Positions 51,722-62,627 are shown, numbered from the stretch's first letter. The stretch: DNA of 64,000 nucleotides from JAGSOU01 sp049974865 (GCA_049974865.1 JBNGCX010000005.1:29940-93939); one strand, 5' to 3'. Numbers and translations are program-made. Notes: generated from the sequence alone by a model not told the origin.

Positions 51722-52534
51722 TCAGGCGGCCTGAAATTCGATCCTTCGTCGCAGGAACTGGGTGGCCTTGTTGGACACGGTGCGCGGGTCGCCCGTGGTC
51801 AGGAACAGCGACTCGGCCCCCTCGCCCAGCATGTCGGGATGGCGCTGCAGGTAGTCGGCCAGGCTCTCGGCCACCAGGTTGGCCTGCGAATAGACCGCCA
51901 CATCGGGCCCCAGCGCCTCTTGAAACGCCTTTTCCATCAGCGGGTAATGGGTGCAGCCCAGGATCGCCGCCTCGGGATGCGGCATCCGCCGCTGCAGCGC
52001 CTCGACATGGGAGCGCACCAGCGCCTCGGCCAGGATCTCGTCGCCCTCCTCGATGGCGTCGACAAGGCCGCCGCAGGGCTGCGCCTCGACATCCACGCCG
52101 ATGGCGCGGAAGGCCAGTTCGCGCTGGAAGGCGCGGCTGGCCACGGTGGCGGGCGTGGCGAACAGCGCCACATGCTTGACCGCCACCTCGCGCGGCGGGG
52201 AATTGTCGCCCCACTGCCGCTCGGTCAGGGCCTCGATCAGCGGCACGAAGACGCCCAGCACCCGCTTGTCCCCGGGCACCCAGGTTTCCTGCATCCGGCG
52301 CAGCGCGGCGGCCGACGCGGTGTTGCAGGCCAGAATCACCAGGTCGCAGCCGGCCTCCCACAGCCGTTCGACCGCGCCCGTGGTGAGGGCGTAGATGTCA
52401 TCGGCATCGCGCACGCCGTAGGGCGCATGCGCGTTGTCGCCGAAATAGACGAAGGGAACATCGGGCAGCCGCTTGACCGCCGCGTCCAGCACGGTCAGCC
52501 CGCCCAGCCCGGAATCGAAAATGCCGACAGCCAT
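51722..52534 (-). CDS. murI: Glutamate racemase
   Basis: 270 residues. Makes D-glutamate for peptidoglycan. The two catalytic cysteines are in VILACNTASAAALRR and AAILGCTHYPLME. IFDSGLGGLTVLDA at the N-terminus and FVYFGDNAHAPYG are signature segments. Its ATG overlaps the stop of the acyltransferase gene by one base (TAATG). Confidence 0.95.
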   Translation of the reverse strand: MAVGIFDSGLGGLTVLDAAVKRLPDVPFVYFGDNAHAPYGVRDADDIYALTTGAVERLWEAGCDLVILACNTASAAALRRMQETWVPGDKRVLGVFVPLIEALTERQWGDNSPPREVAVKHVALFATPATVASRAFQRELAFRAIGVDVEAQPCGGLVDAIEEGDEILAEALVRSHVEALQRRMPHPEAAILGCTHYPLMEKAFQEALGPDVAVYSQANLVAESLADYLQRHPDMLGEGAESLFLTTGDPRTVSNKATQFLRRRIEFQAA

Positions 52535-53409
52535 TACGCCTTGTATCTCTCCTCGAACTCGAAGCCATAGTCGTAGGACTTCAAGGGTTTCGGAGAAAGC
52601 TCATACGTGGCTTTGCGCAGGAAATCCATCATTGCTTTGGGGTCGCGCGCATGGGCGTCGATCTGCTGTTGCGGGATCGGCTGTCCGATCACCACGCGGA
52701 CCGGCGTATCGACCCGCGCGCGGAACTCGTTGATCAGCAGCGCCAGCCGCAGGGTTTGGTGCAGATGGCTGGCCATCTGGAACAGCCGCGAATTGTGCCC
52801 CTCGAAGAACACCGGCACCACCGTCGCCCCCGATTTCGCCACCATCCGCGCGGTAAAGCTGCGCCAGCCCGGGTCCATCGGCGGCGAGAACCAGCGCGCC
52901 GAGGTCGAGACCGTGCCGCCGGGGAATATCCCCACCGCGCCGCCCTGCCCCAGGTAATCCAGCGCCGCCCTGCGGGTGGCGAGGTTGACCGCCTGCGCCT
53001 CGCGCGTGCCGTCGAAATCGATGGGCAGGATGATGCGGTTCAGCTCCTCCGCCTTGCGAAAGACCTGGTGGGCGAGGATACGGAAATCGCCCCGCGCCCG
53101 CGATAGGATATGCCCCATCATCAGCCCGTCGAGAATGCCGTAAGGGTGGTTGGCCACCACGATCAGCGGGCCGTTGGCGGGGATGTTGGACAGGCTGCCG
53201 CCGGTGACCTGCAGGCTGCGGCCGTAGCGTTCGACCATCACCTGCCAGAAATCGCGGCCCTCCGCGACCTCGCGCTCGTATCCCGCGGCGCGGCGGATCA
53301 GGCGCAGCCGCCCGGTGGCGTTCTCCAGCACGCGGATCACCGCCCGCCCGCCCCTGGAGCGGGCGGAATGGGCATAGCTGATCTCGCGTGTGGCTGTGTG
53401 GCGCGGCAT
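52534..53409 (-). CDS. Lysophospholipid acyltransferase family protein
   Basis: 291 residues from ATG 53409. PlsC-like motifs: VANHPYGILDGLM has His88 and Asp94 with five residues between them rather than the usual four, as in the group found in this bacterial family. AVGIFPGGTVST replaces the classical FPEGTRS. It is an inner-membrane-associated acyl transfer enzyme for a lysophospholipid or an ornithine-lipid-like acceptor. Its exact acceptor is unknown. It is translationally linked to murI. Confidence 0.8.
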   Translation of the reverse strand: MPRHTATREISYAHSARSRGGRAVIRVLENATGRLRLIRRAAGYEREVAEGRDFWQVMVERYGRSLQVTGGSLSNIPANGPLIVVANHPYGILDGLMMGHILSRARGDFRILAHQVFRKAEELNRIILPIDFDGTREAQAVNLATRRAALDYLGQGGAVGIFPGGTVSTSARWFSPPMDPGWRSFTARMVAKSGATVVPVFFEGHNSRLFQMASHLHQTLRLALLINEFRARVDTPVRVVIGQPIPQQQIDAHARDPKAMMDFLRKATYELSPKPLKSYDYGFEFEERYKA

Positions 53410-53502
53410 GGCCCACCTGTGCTGCGTTGCGGCCTGCCCCCGCATAGCGCCCTTCGCGGGCGCTATCCAGAGGGCATGCGAAGGGCCGCTAGGGCGGCGG
53501 GG

Positions 53503-56500
53503 CTATTCCGCCGCCTCGGCCGCCGTCCCGCGCCCGCCCGACGAGAAACCCGCCAGCAGTTCTTCGCGCGTCTTGGCGGCCTTGCGCTCGTTCGCTTCCT
53601 TGACCGGGCCGAAGCCGCGGATCTGCAGCGGCAGCTCGGCCAGGGCGATGGCGATGTCGCGGGTTTCGGCCGTGACCTGGGGCAATATGGTTTTCATATC
53701 CTTTTCATATTGCCTGATCAGCGCCCGCTCCATGCGCCGCTCGGCGCTGTAGCCGAAGATGTCCAGCGGCGTGCCCCGCAGCGCCTTCATCCGCGCCAGC
53801 AGGCCGAAGGCGCGCAGCACCCAGGGCCCGAATTCGCGCTTCCTCGGCCGCCCGTCGGCGCCCTTGCCCGACAGCATCGGCGGGGCCAGGTGGAAGGTCA
53901 TCCTGAAATCGCCGCCGAACTCCTTGGCTGCCTTCTCGGCGGTCTCCAGGTGCAGCCGGGCGACCTCGTATTCATCCTTGTAGGCCAGTAGCTTATGATA
54001 GCCTTTTGCCACGGCCTCCTTGAGCTCGGCATCCTCGATCCCGTCCACCAGCTTGCGGAAGCGGCGCGCTAGCCGCTTGCCCTGATAGGCGGTCAGGTGA
54101 TCGGCGCGGAAGGCGATTTTCTGCTCCGGCGACTTGGGCTTTTCCACCACGTTGGGCGTGGCGATGCGCGCGGCCTCCTCCGGGTTCAGAACCGCCCAGC
54201 GGCCCATGTGGAAGGCCCGCGTGTTGCCCTCGACCGCCGCCTTGTTCAGCTCGATCGCCCCCAGGATGGCCTCCTCGCTCAGCGGGATCAGCCCCCGCTG
54301 CCAGGCCGCGCCCACCAGCATCATGTTGGAGAAGATCGTGTCGCCCAGCAGCGCGCGCGCCAGTTCCGAGGCGTCGAACAGGTGCAGCTTGTCCTGCAGG
54401 CGGGCCTGCAGCGCCAGTTCCAACCGGTCCGAAGGGATACGGAACTCGGTATCGCGGGTGAAATCGCCGGTGATGATCTCGTGATTGTTGACCACCGCGC
54501 CGGTGCGCCCCGTGGTCATCAGGCCCAGCGTCTTGGCCCCCGCGGTGACCACCAGGTCGCCGCCGATCACCGTGTCCGCCTCGCCCGTTGCGACGCGGAT
54601 CGCGTTGATATCGGACGGTGTTTCCGCCAACCGGCAATGGATATGCACCGCGCCGCCCTTCTGGGCGAGGCCCGCCATTTCCATCATGCCGGCGCCCTTG
54701 CCGTCGAGGTGGGCGGCCATGGCCAGCACCGCGCCCACGGTCACCACACCGGTGCCGCCGACGCCGGTGATCACCACGTTATGGGTGCCGTCGATGGCGG
54801 GCAACTCGGGCGTCGGCAGGTGGCCGATGTCCAGCTCGGCCGTGGCCTCCTTGCGGATCTTGGCGCCCTGCAGCGTGACGAAGGACGGGCAGAAGCCCTT
54901 CAGGCAGCTGAAGTCCTTGTTGCAGCTCGACTGGTCGATGGCCCGCTTGCGGCCCAGCTCGGTCTGGACCGGCACGATGGAGACGCAGTTCGACTGCACG
55001 CCGCAATCGCCGCAGCCTTCGCAGACATCGGTGTTGATGAAGACCCGCTTGTCGGGGTCCGGAAAGGTGCCGCGCTTGCGCCGGCGACGCTTCTCGGCCG
55101 CGCAGGTCTGGATGTAAAGAATGGCCGATACACCCTTGATCTTACGAAACTTATCCTGAACCGACATGATCTCGGCGCGCTCGTGCCATTCCAGGCCCGG
55201 CGGGAAGGGCTTGCGGTCCGGCTCTTCCTTCTGGTCGTAGACCACGGCGATGTGCCGCACGCCCATGGCCTGCAATTCGCGGGCGATGCGGTCGGGGGTC
55301 AGGTGGCCCTCGTTCTCCTGCCCGCCGGTCATGGCCACGGCGTCGTTGTAAAGGATCTTGTAGGTGATGTTCGTCCCCGCGGCGAGCGCGGCGCGGATCG
55401 CCAGCACGCCGGAGTGGTTATAGGTGCCGTCGCCTAGGTTCTGGAACACGTGGTCGCGGTTCGAGAACGGCGCCTCGCCGATCCAGTTGGCGCCCTCGCC
55501 GCCCATATGGGTGAAGCCGCTGGTCGAGCGGTCCATCCACAGCGCCATGATGTGGCAGCCGATCCCGGCATAGGCGCGGCTGCCCTCGGGCACCTTGGTC
55601 GAGGTGTTGTGCGGACAGCCCGAGCAGAAATAGGGAACCCGCGCCGCGATATCCTCGGCATTGTCTGCTTTCTTGGCCTCTTCAATGGCTTGCAGTCCGG
55701 CCTTCACGCGCTCGGTGCCGCGGCCTTCCTCGATCAGGATGCCGCCGATCTTCTCGGCGATCATCACCGGGTCGAGCGCCATGCGGGTCGGGAACAGCTC
55801 TTCCTGGTGCATCCCGCCGGCGCCGCCCTTGTACCAGCCATAGACGCGGCGGCCGCGGCGGTCGTCAAAGATCGCCTCCTTGATCTGCACCTCGATCAGC
55901 TTGCGCTTCTCCTCGACCACCACGATCAGGTCCAGCCCCTCGGCCCATTCGTGGAAGCTGGCCATGTCCAGCGGGAAGGTCTGGCCGATCTTGTAGGTGG
56001 TCAGCCCGAGGCGCTCGGCCTCCCCGGCGTCGATGCCCAGCAGGTCCATCGCGTGCACCAGGTCGAGCCAGTTCTTGCCCGCGGCGACAAAGCCGATCTT
56101 GGCGCCCGGCTTGCCCCAGATGCGCTTGTCCATCTTGTTGGCGCGCGAGAACGCCTCGGCGGCGTAGCGCTTGTAGTCGATCATCCGGGCCTCTTGCGGG
56201 ATCCAGTGATCGTTGAGGCGGATGTTCAGCCCGTCCTCGGGCATCTCGAATTCGGGCGTGACGAATTGCATCCGGTCGGGCCGGCCATCGACGACCGAGG
56301 TCACCTCGATCGTGTCCTTCATGGTCTTCAGCCCCACCCAGACGCCCGCGAAGCGCGACAGCGCGTAGCCGTAGAGGCCGTAATCCAGGATTTCCTGCAC
56401 CCCCGCGGGCGAAACGATGGGCATGTAGGCATCCACCATCGCCCAGTCGGACTGGTGGCAGACGGTCGAGGATTCGCCGGTGTGGTCGTCGCCCATGGCC

Positions 56501-56925
56501 ATCAGCACCCCGCCGTGGCGGGAGGTGCCCGCCATGTTGGCATGGCGCATCACGTCGCCGGAACGGTCCACCCCCGGCCCCTTGCCATACCACAGCGAGA
56601 ACACGCCGTCATACTTGCCCTCGCCGCGCAACTCGGCCTGCTGGGTGCCCCAGATGGCGGTGGCGGCAAGGTCTTCGTTCAGGCCGGGTTCGAATTTCAC
56701 ATGCGCGGCCTCCAGATCGGCCTGCGCGCGGCTCATCTGCAGATCGACCGCGCCCAGCGGCGAACCGCGGTAGCCGGTGACGTATCCTGCGGTGTTCAGC
56801 CCTGCCGCCCGGTCCCGCGCCGATTGCATCAGCATCAGCCGGACCAGCGCCTGCGTGCCGTTCAGCAAGACCGTCGATTTCCCGAGATCGAAACGATCGT
56901 GCAACGTCACATCCTGCTTACTCAT
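53503..56925 (-). CDS. Indolepyruvate ferredoxin oxidoreductase-type fusion protein
   Basis: 1140 residues from ATG 56925. It is an IorA/IorB-like fusion in one chain. The N-terminal part is the pyrimidine domain of 2-oxoacid:ferredoxin oxidoreductases (YVTGYRGSPLGAVD). A ThDP domain is near residue 480 (GEGANWIGEAPF). An iron-sulfur cysteine cluster is near 630-680 (TDVCEGCGDCGVQSNC, CNKDFSCLKGFCPSF). The gamma/CoA-type domain follows (VVITGVGGTGVVTVGAVLAM). It oxidatively decarboxylates an aryl or branched 2-oxo acid to its acyl-CoA. Its regulator is probably the divergent LysR gene. Confidence 0.9.
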   Translation of the reverse strand: MSKQDVTLHDRFDLGKSTVLLNGTQALVRLMLMQSARDRAAGLNTAGYVTGYRGSPLGAVDLQMSRAQADLEAAHVKFEPGLNEDLAATAIWGTQQAELRGEGKYDGVFSLWYGKGPGVDRSGDVMRHANMAGTSRHGGVLMAMGDDHTGESSTVCHQSDWAMVDAYMPIVSPAGVQEILDYGLYGYALSRFAGVWVGLKTMKDTIEVTSVVDGRPDRMQFVTPEFEMPEDGLNIRLNDHWIPQEARMIDYKRYAAEAFSRANKMDKRIWGKPGAKIGFVAAGKNWLDLVHAMDLLGIDAGEAERLGLTTYKIGQTFPLDMASFHEWAEGLDLIVVVEEKRKLIEVQIKEAIFDDRRGRRVYGWYKGGAGGMHQEELFPTRMALDPVMIAEKIGGILIEEGRGTERVKAGLQAIEEAKKADNAEDIAARVPYFCSGCPHNTSTKVPEGSRAYAGIGCHIMALWMDRSTSGFTHMGGEGANWIGEAPFSNRDHVFQNLGDGTYNHSGVLAIRAALAAGTNITYKILYNDAVAMTGGQENEGHLTPDRIARELQAMGVRHIAVVYDQKEEPDRKPFPPGLEWHERAEIMSVQDKFRKIKGVSAILYIQTCAAEKRRRRKRGTFPDPDKRVFINTDVCEGCGDCGVQSNCVSIVPVQTELGRKRAIDQSSCNKDFSCLKGFCPSFVTLQGAKIRKEATAELDIGHLPTPELPAIDGTHNVVITGVGGTGVVTVGAVLAMAAHLDGKGAGMMEMAGLAQKGGAVHIHCRLAETPSDINAIRVATGEADTVIGGDLVVTAGAKTLGLMTTGRTGAVVNNHEIITGDFTRDTEFRIPSDRLELALQARLQDKLHLFDASELARALLGDTIFSNMMLVGAAWQRGLIPLSEEAILGAIELNKAAVEGNTRAFHMGRWAVLNPEEAARIATPNVVEKPKSPEQKIAFRADHLTAYQGKRLARRFRKLVDGIEDAELKEAVAKGYHKLLAYKDEYEVARLHLETAEKAAKEFGGDFRMTFHLAPPMLSGKGADGRPRKREFGPWVLRAFGLLARMKALRGTPLDIFGYSAERRMERALIRQYEKDMKTILPQVTAETRDIAIALAELPLQIRGFGPVKEANERKAAKTREELLAGFSSGGRGTAAEAAE

Positions 56926-56962
56926 CGCGCACCTCCCTGCAAAAACGAGCATAGCACGATAA

Positions 56963-56983
56963 TAGGTCAAAATTCCTGACCTA
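56963..56983. promoter_or_regulatory. Perfect inverted repeat, probable LysR-type operator
   Basis: TAGGTCA-N7-TGACCTA is a perfect 7-bp dyad containing a T-N11-A LysR box, in the divergent promoter of the IorAB-type and lysR genes. A second, weaker AGGT-N11-ACCT repeat lies at about 57035-57053. Confidence 0.65.
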
Positions 56984-57081
56984 CAAAATCAAAATTCGGA
57001 AAGTTGTCGTTTGCAAAAGGCGTTTGGGTCCTTGTAGGTATCTTGCGAAAACCTGCATGGCAGCTATGCGAGAATTGCAAT

Positions 57082-57981
57082 ATGGATTGGGACAAGCTCA
57101 GAATATTCCACGCGGTGGCCGATGCCGGCAGCCTCACCCATGCGGGCGAGGTGCTGCACCTGTCGCAATCCGCCGTCTCGCGGCAGGTTCGCGCGCTGGA
57201 AGAGAGCCTGAACACCACCCTTTTCCACCGCCATGCAAGGGGGCTGATTCTCACCGAACAGGGCGAGCTGCTGTTCGACGCCACCTCGGCCATGGTCAAG
57301 CGGCTGGATGCCGCCTCCGCCCGCATCCGCGACAGCGAGGAGGAGGTGTTCGGCAAGCTGCGCGTGACCACAACCACCGGCTTCGGCACGCTGTGGCTGG
57401 CCCCGCGCCTGACCAAGCTCTACGAGAAATTCCCGGGCCTCAAAATCGACCTGATGCTCGAGGAGCGCGTGCTCGACCTGCCCATGCGCGAGGCCGATGT
57501 CGCGATCCGCATGAAAGAGCCCAGCCAGGCCGACCTGATCCGCAAGCGCCTGATGAGCGTCAAGATGCGCCTCTATGCCTCGCCCGGCTACCTGGAGGAG
57601 CGCGGGACACCCGAGAAGCTGGAAGATCTATCCGGCCACCGCCTGATCTGCCAGAGCACGACATCGGCCCAGGTGAGCGCCGGCGCGATGCTGGTGCAGG
57701 AGCTGATGACCTATGACATCCCCTCGACGCTGACGGTGAACAATTACTTCGGCGTTCTGCAGGCGGTGCTGCACAACCTGGGCATCGGCGTTCTGCCCGA
57801 CTACCTGACCGAGGACTTCCCCGACCTGGTCCGCGTGCTGCCCGATGTCGAGAGCAACGAGGTCCCGGTCTTCCTCGCCTACCCCGAGGAACTGCGCCAG
57901 TCGAAACGGATCTCCGCTTTCCGCGATTTCGTGATGGAAGAGATTTTCGAACACAGAAAGCGTATGAAAGAGGCGGTCTGA
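57082..57981 (+). CDS. LysR family transcriptional regulator
   Basis: 299 residues from ATG 57082. The N-terminal HTH (LRIFHAVADAGSLTHAGEVLHLSQSAVSRQVRALEE; in part SLTHAGEVLHLSQSAVSRQV) is standard. The effector-binding domain covers about 90-290. It is divergent from the IorAB-type gene, with a clean palindromic site between them. It probably activates that gene in response to a 2-oxo acid or aromatic amino acid derivative, which is inference. The coding sequence ends about 90 bases before the candidate sRNA promoter. Confidence 0.92.
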   Translation: MDWDKLRIFHAVADAGSLTHAGEVLHLSQSAVSRQVRALEESLNTTLFHRHARGLILTEQGELLFDATSAMVKRLDAASARIRDSEEEVFGKLRVTTTTGFGTLWLAPRLTKLYEKFPGLKIDLMLEERVLDLPMREADVAIRMKEPSQADLIRKRLMSVKMRLYASPGYLEERGTPEKLEDLSGHRLICQSTTSAQVSAGAMLVQELMTYDIPSTLTVNNYFGVLQAVLHNLGIGVLPDYLTEDFPDLVRVLPDVESNEVPVFLAYPEELRQSKRISAFRDFVMEEIFEHRKRMKEAV

Positions 57982-58070
57982 GCGGCCCTCGGCCCAACAA
58001 ATCATCGCTCTTAGATGTGAGATATGCGCAACACGCATGACGGCCATGTTGCAGGTGCGGCATTTTTGGA

Positions 58071-58100
58071 CTTGCACGAGTCGTGTGCCCCCCATACATC
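58071..58100 (+). promoter_or_regulatory. Sigma-32 (RpoH)-like promoter
   Basis: CTTGCAC, twelve bases and CCCCATAC match the heat-shock pattern CTTGAA-N-CCCCATnT with the same spacing as E. coli groE. The same bases also read as TTGCAC-N17-TACATC. It is placed 50-60 bases upstream of a strong terminator. Confidence 0.6.
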
Positions 58101-58106
58101 GGGCTT

Positions 58107-58181
58107 CGAAGAACGTGGCGAGAGCTACTATCTTCACCTCCCTGTTGGACTTTGGCCGAGCTTCTGCTCGGCCTTTTTTTT
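58107..58181 (+). ncRNA. Candidate small RNA (about 75 nt)
   Basis: Between lysR and purL, a heat-shock-like promoter and a strong intrinsic terminator enclose about 75 bases without an ORF. The body holds an unpaired-looking pyrimidine stretch, CTTCACCTCCC, able to pair with SD sequences, then the terminator hairpin and eight T. This is the usual build of an Hfq-dependent sRNA. RpoH-driven sRNAs such as StsR and CcsR are known in Rhodobacter; I cannot say if this is an orthologue. The start site is estimated. Confidence 0.6.
58154..58181 (+). terminator. Strong Rho-independent terminator
   Basis: GGCCGAGC / GCTCGGCC perfect eight-base-pair stem with a TTCT loop, then eight T. Confidence 0.9.
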
Positions 58182-58437
58182 GGCCGTTTTTCCGCCGTCG
58201 CCTGAACGCGGGATGAGGCAAGATCGCCATTCGTCCGGACGACACGCAGCCGCCCCTTGCGGCCGCAGCCCAGGGCCCCCGAACTCGCGCCAGGGCGCCG
58301 GTCATGCGCGCCGCCGCACGGCAGGGTCCTCGAACCCGCCCCTGTTCCGGCCGCCGCGCGGCGCCATTGCCCCTTTTCCCGGCAGCCCCCATGCAATATG
58401 ACGCACGCAAGACGTGGCCGAAGGGAACACAGACGCG
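58182..58437 (+). other. GC-rich region upstream of purL
   Basis: 256 bases without a credible gene on either strand. It is GC-rich and rich in short repeats of GCC/CGG type. It presumably contains the purL promoter and leader, but no clear -35/-10 pair, operator or known riboswitch is recognised. Confidence 0.4.
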
Positions 58438-60597
<2,160 letters not shown>

Positions 60598-60641
60598 TCG
60601 CGGCGTGCCGCCTTTGCTGGGCAACTGTGGTTTTCCACGCC

Positions 60642-60670
60642 TTGCACGTGTCGCGGGGCCGCTCTATCTC
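60642..60670 (+). promoter_or_regulatory. Candidate sigma-70 promoter for bolA-grxD
   Basis: TTGCAC, a 17-base spacer and TATCTC lie 25 bases before the bolA ATG and its AAGGAG SD. Confidence 0.5.
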
Positions 60671-60694
60671 TGAATCGACAACAAGGAGACAGCG

Positions 60695-60937
60695 ATGGCC
60701 ATAGAAGCCCAGGAAATCGAGGACCTCATCCGCGCGGCCTTTCCCGACGCGAAGATCACCGTCACCGACCTTGCCGGTGACGGGAATCACTATGCCGCCG
60801 AGGTCATCGACGAAAGCTTCCGCGGCCAGAACCGGGTGCAGCAGCAACGCGCCGTCTATGCCGCGCTGAAAGGCAAGATGGACGGCAAGGCAGGAGAACT
60901 GCACGCGCTGGCCCTGACCACCAAGGCGCCCGACTGA
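60695..60937 (+). CDS. bolA: BolA family protein
   Basis: 80 residues, normal for BolA/IbaG. DLAGDGNHYAAEVIDESFRGQNRVQQQRAVYAALK shows the class II HTH-like fold with the conserved His (GNHYAA) and FxGxxxVxxH-like region (here FRGQNRVQQQR). It partners with monothiol glutaredoxins to handle [2Fe-2S] clusters. The glutaredoxin gene follows 27 bases downstream, supporting a working pair. Confidence 0.92.
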   Translation: MAIEAQEIEDLIRAAFPDAKITVTDLAGDGNHYAAEVIDESFRGQNRVQQQRAVYAALKGKMDGKAGELHALALTTKAPD

Positions 60938-60964
60938 GGCGGCCCGAACCCCGAAGGATTGAAA

Positions 60965-61324
60965 ATGACCGCGCAAGACCAGATCAAGGACACCGTCACC
61001 AGCAATGACGTGGTGTTGTTCATGAAGGGCACCAAGGACATGCCGCAATGCGGCTTTTCCAGCCGCGTGGCCGGCGTTCTGAATTACATGGGCGTGGAGT
61101 ACCAGGACGTGAACGTGCTGGCCGATGACGATATCCGCCAGGGCATCAAGGATTTCTCCGACTGGCCGACCATCCCGCAGCTCTACGTGAAGGGCGAGTT
61201 CATCGGCGGCTGCGACATCATCACCGAGATGACCCTGTCGGGCGAGCTGGACCAGCTCTTCGACGACAAGGGCGTGGCCTATGACAAGGACGCCGCCGAC
61301 AAGATCCGCGAAGCCAACGCCTGA
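60965..61324 (+). CDS. grxD: Monothiol glutaredoxin (Grx4 type)
   Basis: 119 residues from ATG 60965, with GAAGGA upstream. Active-site CGFS with Cys29 in MPQCGFSSRV, GSH-binding WPTIPQLYVKGEFIGGCDI. It is an iron-sulfur cluster carrier and regulator, not a disulfide reductase, and forms heterodimers with BolA. A strong terminator follows. Confidence 0.95.
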   Translation: MTAQDQIKDTVTSNDVVLFMKGTKDMPQCGFSSRVAGVLNYMGVEYQDVNVLADDDIRQGIKDFSDWPTIPQLYVKGEFIGGCDIITEMTLSGELDQLFDDKGVAYDKDAADKIREANA

Positions 61325-61346
61325 GGCGGGCTGAACAGACCGTGCG

Positions 61347-61375
61347 AAGGGGGCCCAAGCGGCCCCCTTTTCTTT
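61347..61375 (+). terminator. Rho-independent terminator of bolA-grxD
   Basis: AAGGGGGCC / GGCCCCCTT nine-base-pair stem with a CAAGC loop, followed by TTCTTT, 22 bases after the grxD stop. Confidence 0.85.
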
Positions 61376-61540
61376 CCGCAAACCGTTCCTGCCCGAGAAT
61401 GCGCGCCGGCCCTGCCATCAGAGGGGTGCCCGCCGGGCGCGGATCGGGCGCGCCCCGGGACGCAAACGCCGCGGGCATCGGTTCCGGACGGCATTTTCTG
61501 CCCGGCATCCGCGGATGCGCGCTCGACCACAGGTCCCGCC

Positions 61541-61936
61541 TCAGCCGGCGGCCTTTTCCTCCACCGCGTCCGCCAGCGCCTCGGCCCGCGCGGCGATCTC
61601 GGCCAGCGAGTCGGTCACGGAGCCGGGGATCACCGGCACCTCGACGCGCTCGGGCTTGGGCGCGGGGCGGGATTTCAGCTCGGCCAGCTCATCCTCCTTC
61701 TGGCCCAGCACCTCTTCGGCGTTGCGCAACTTTTCCTCGAGGCCGGCGGTCTTGTCGGCCAGCATCAGCCCGGCCATCAGCAGCATCCGCCCTTCGGGCA
61801 GCCGTCCGATCTGCTCGACCAGCGTCGAGGCCTCGTTGTCCAGCAGCGCCGCGGCGGCGCGCAGGAATTCCTCTTCGCCCTCCTGGCAGGCCACTTCGAA
61901 GGCGCGCCCGCCGATGGTGATCTGAACCTCAGGCAT
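61541..61936 (-). CDS. zapA: Cell division protein ZapA
   Basis: 131 residues. The ZapA domain has VQITIGGRAFEVACQEGEEEFLRAAAALLD and then GRMLLMAGLMLADKTAGLEE leading to a coiled coil (about 45-95). It promotes FtsZ filament bundling at mid-cell. The C-terminus is about 30 residues longer than E. coli ZapA and Ala/Pro/Glu-rich. Its start overlaps the upstream coiled-coil gene by eight bases, so both are made together. Confidence 0.9.
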   Translation of the reverse strand: MPEVQITIGGRAFEVACQEGEEEFLRAAAALLDNEASTLVEQIGRLPEGRMLLMAGLMLADKTAGLEEKLRNAEEVLGQKEDELAELKSRPAPKPERVEVPVIPGSVTDSLAEIAARAEALADAVEEKAAG

Positions 61937-62396
61937 TGGCGTTCTCCTCGGTCAGCGGGGTGAGGTCGGCGATCAGGCCATCCATCTCGGCCCGGTCGCT
62001 GTCGCGCAGGGCGCGCAGGGCCTCCAGCTCGGCCTGCATCGACTCGTTGATCAGGGCGGCGTCGCCCACGCCCTCGGCATTGGCCGCGCGCAGGGCGCGG
62101 TTCGCCTCGCGCAGCTGGTCGTTGACCGCGCGCAGCCGCTCGACCTCGGCCTCGGCCGCGCCGACCCGGGCGTTGAGGCCGGAAAGCTCGCCCTCATGCT
62201 TGTCATGGACGGCGCGCAGCCGCTCCTCAAGCTGGTCGTTGGCGGTCTTCTCGGCCTCCAGCGCCTCTTTCAGCCGGGCCACCTGCGCCTCGTCGACTGC
62301 CGGGGCCCCGGGCTGTTTCGACAGCGCCTCGATCCCGCGGCCCGCGCGCTCCAGCGCGGCGGTGATCCGGCCTTCAAGTTCGCTCAAATCGCTCAT
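61929..62396 (-). CDS. Coiled-coil protein upstream of zapA
   Basis: 155 residues, almost all of it predicted coiled coil (about 35-125, with EALEAEKTANDQLEERLRAV and RVGAAEAEVERLRAVNDQLRE), and no membrane segment. I know no functional name; such proteins are conserved next to zapA in Rhodobacteraceae. By position and form it could be a ZapB-like partner of ZapA, which is inference. It is divergent from tkt across about 230 bases. Confidence 0.8.
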   Translation of the reverse strand: MSDLSELEGRITAALERAGRGIEALSKQPGAPAVDEAQVARLKEALEAEKTANDQLEERLRAVHDKHEGELSGLNARVGAAEAEVERLRAVNDQLREANRALRAANAEGVGDAALINESMQAELEALRALRDSDRAEMDGLIADLTPLTEENANA

Positions 62397-62547
62397 TCTG
62401 CCTGTCCCCTGTTCTGGTTGTCATACACCCCGCGCGCCACATGGGGCCATGCGCGAATCAGGGCCCTTGTCAGGCCAGCTTACCCTACTCGCCGCCCCGC
62501 GGAACGGCCCAGACCGCGCGGCGGGCCGGGAACCGGCGCTCCGGCGC

Positions 62548-62575
62548 TTGAACTTGCGCCAGACGCTGCTATCAC
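62548..62575 (+). promoter_or_regulatory. Candidate promoter for tkt
   Basis: TTGAAC, a 16-base spacer and TATCAC are placed about 50 bases before the tkt GTG in the divergent gap. Confidence 0.45.
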
Positions 62576-62627
62576 CGGCGCAAATTTCCCCGGCCGTCCT
62601 CCGGCCCCAGACAAAGGATCCGCCCCC

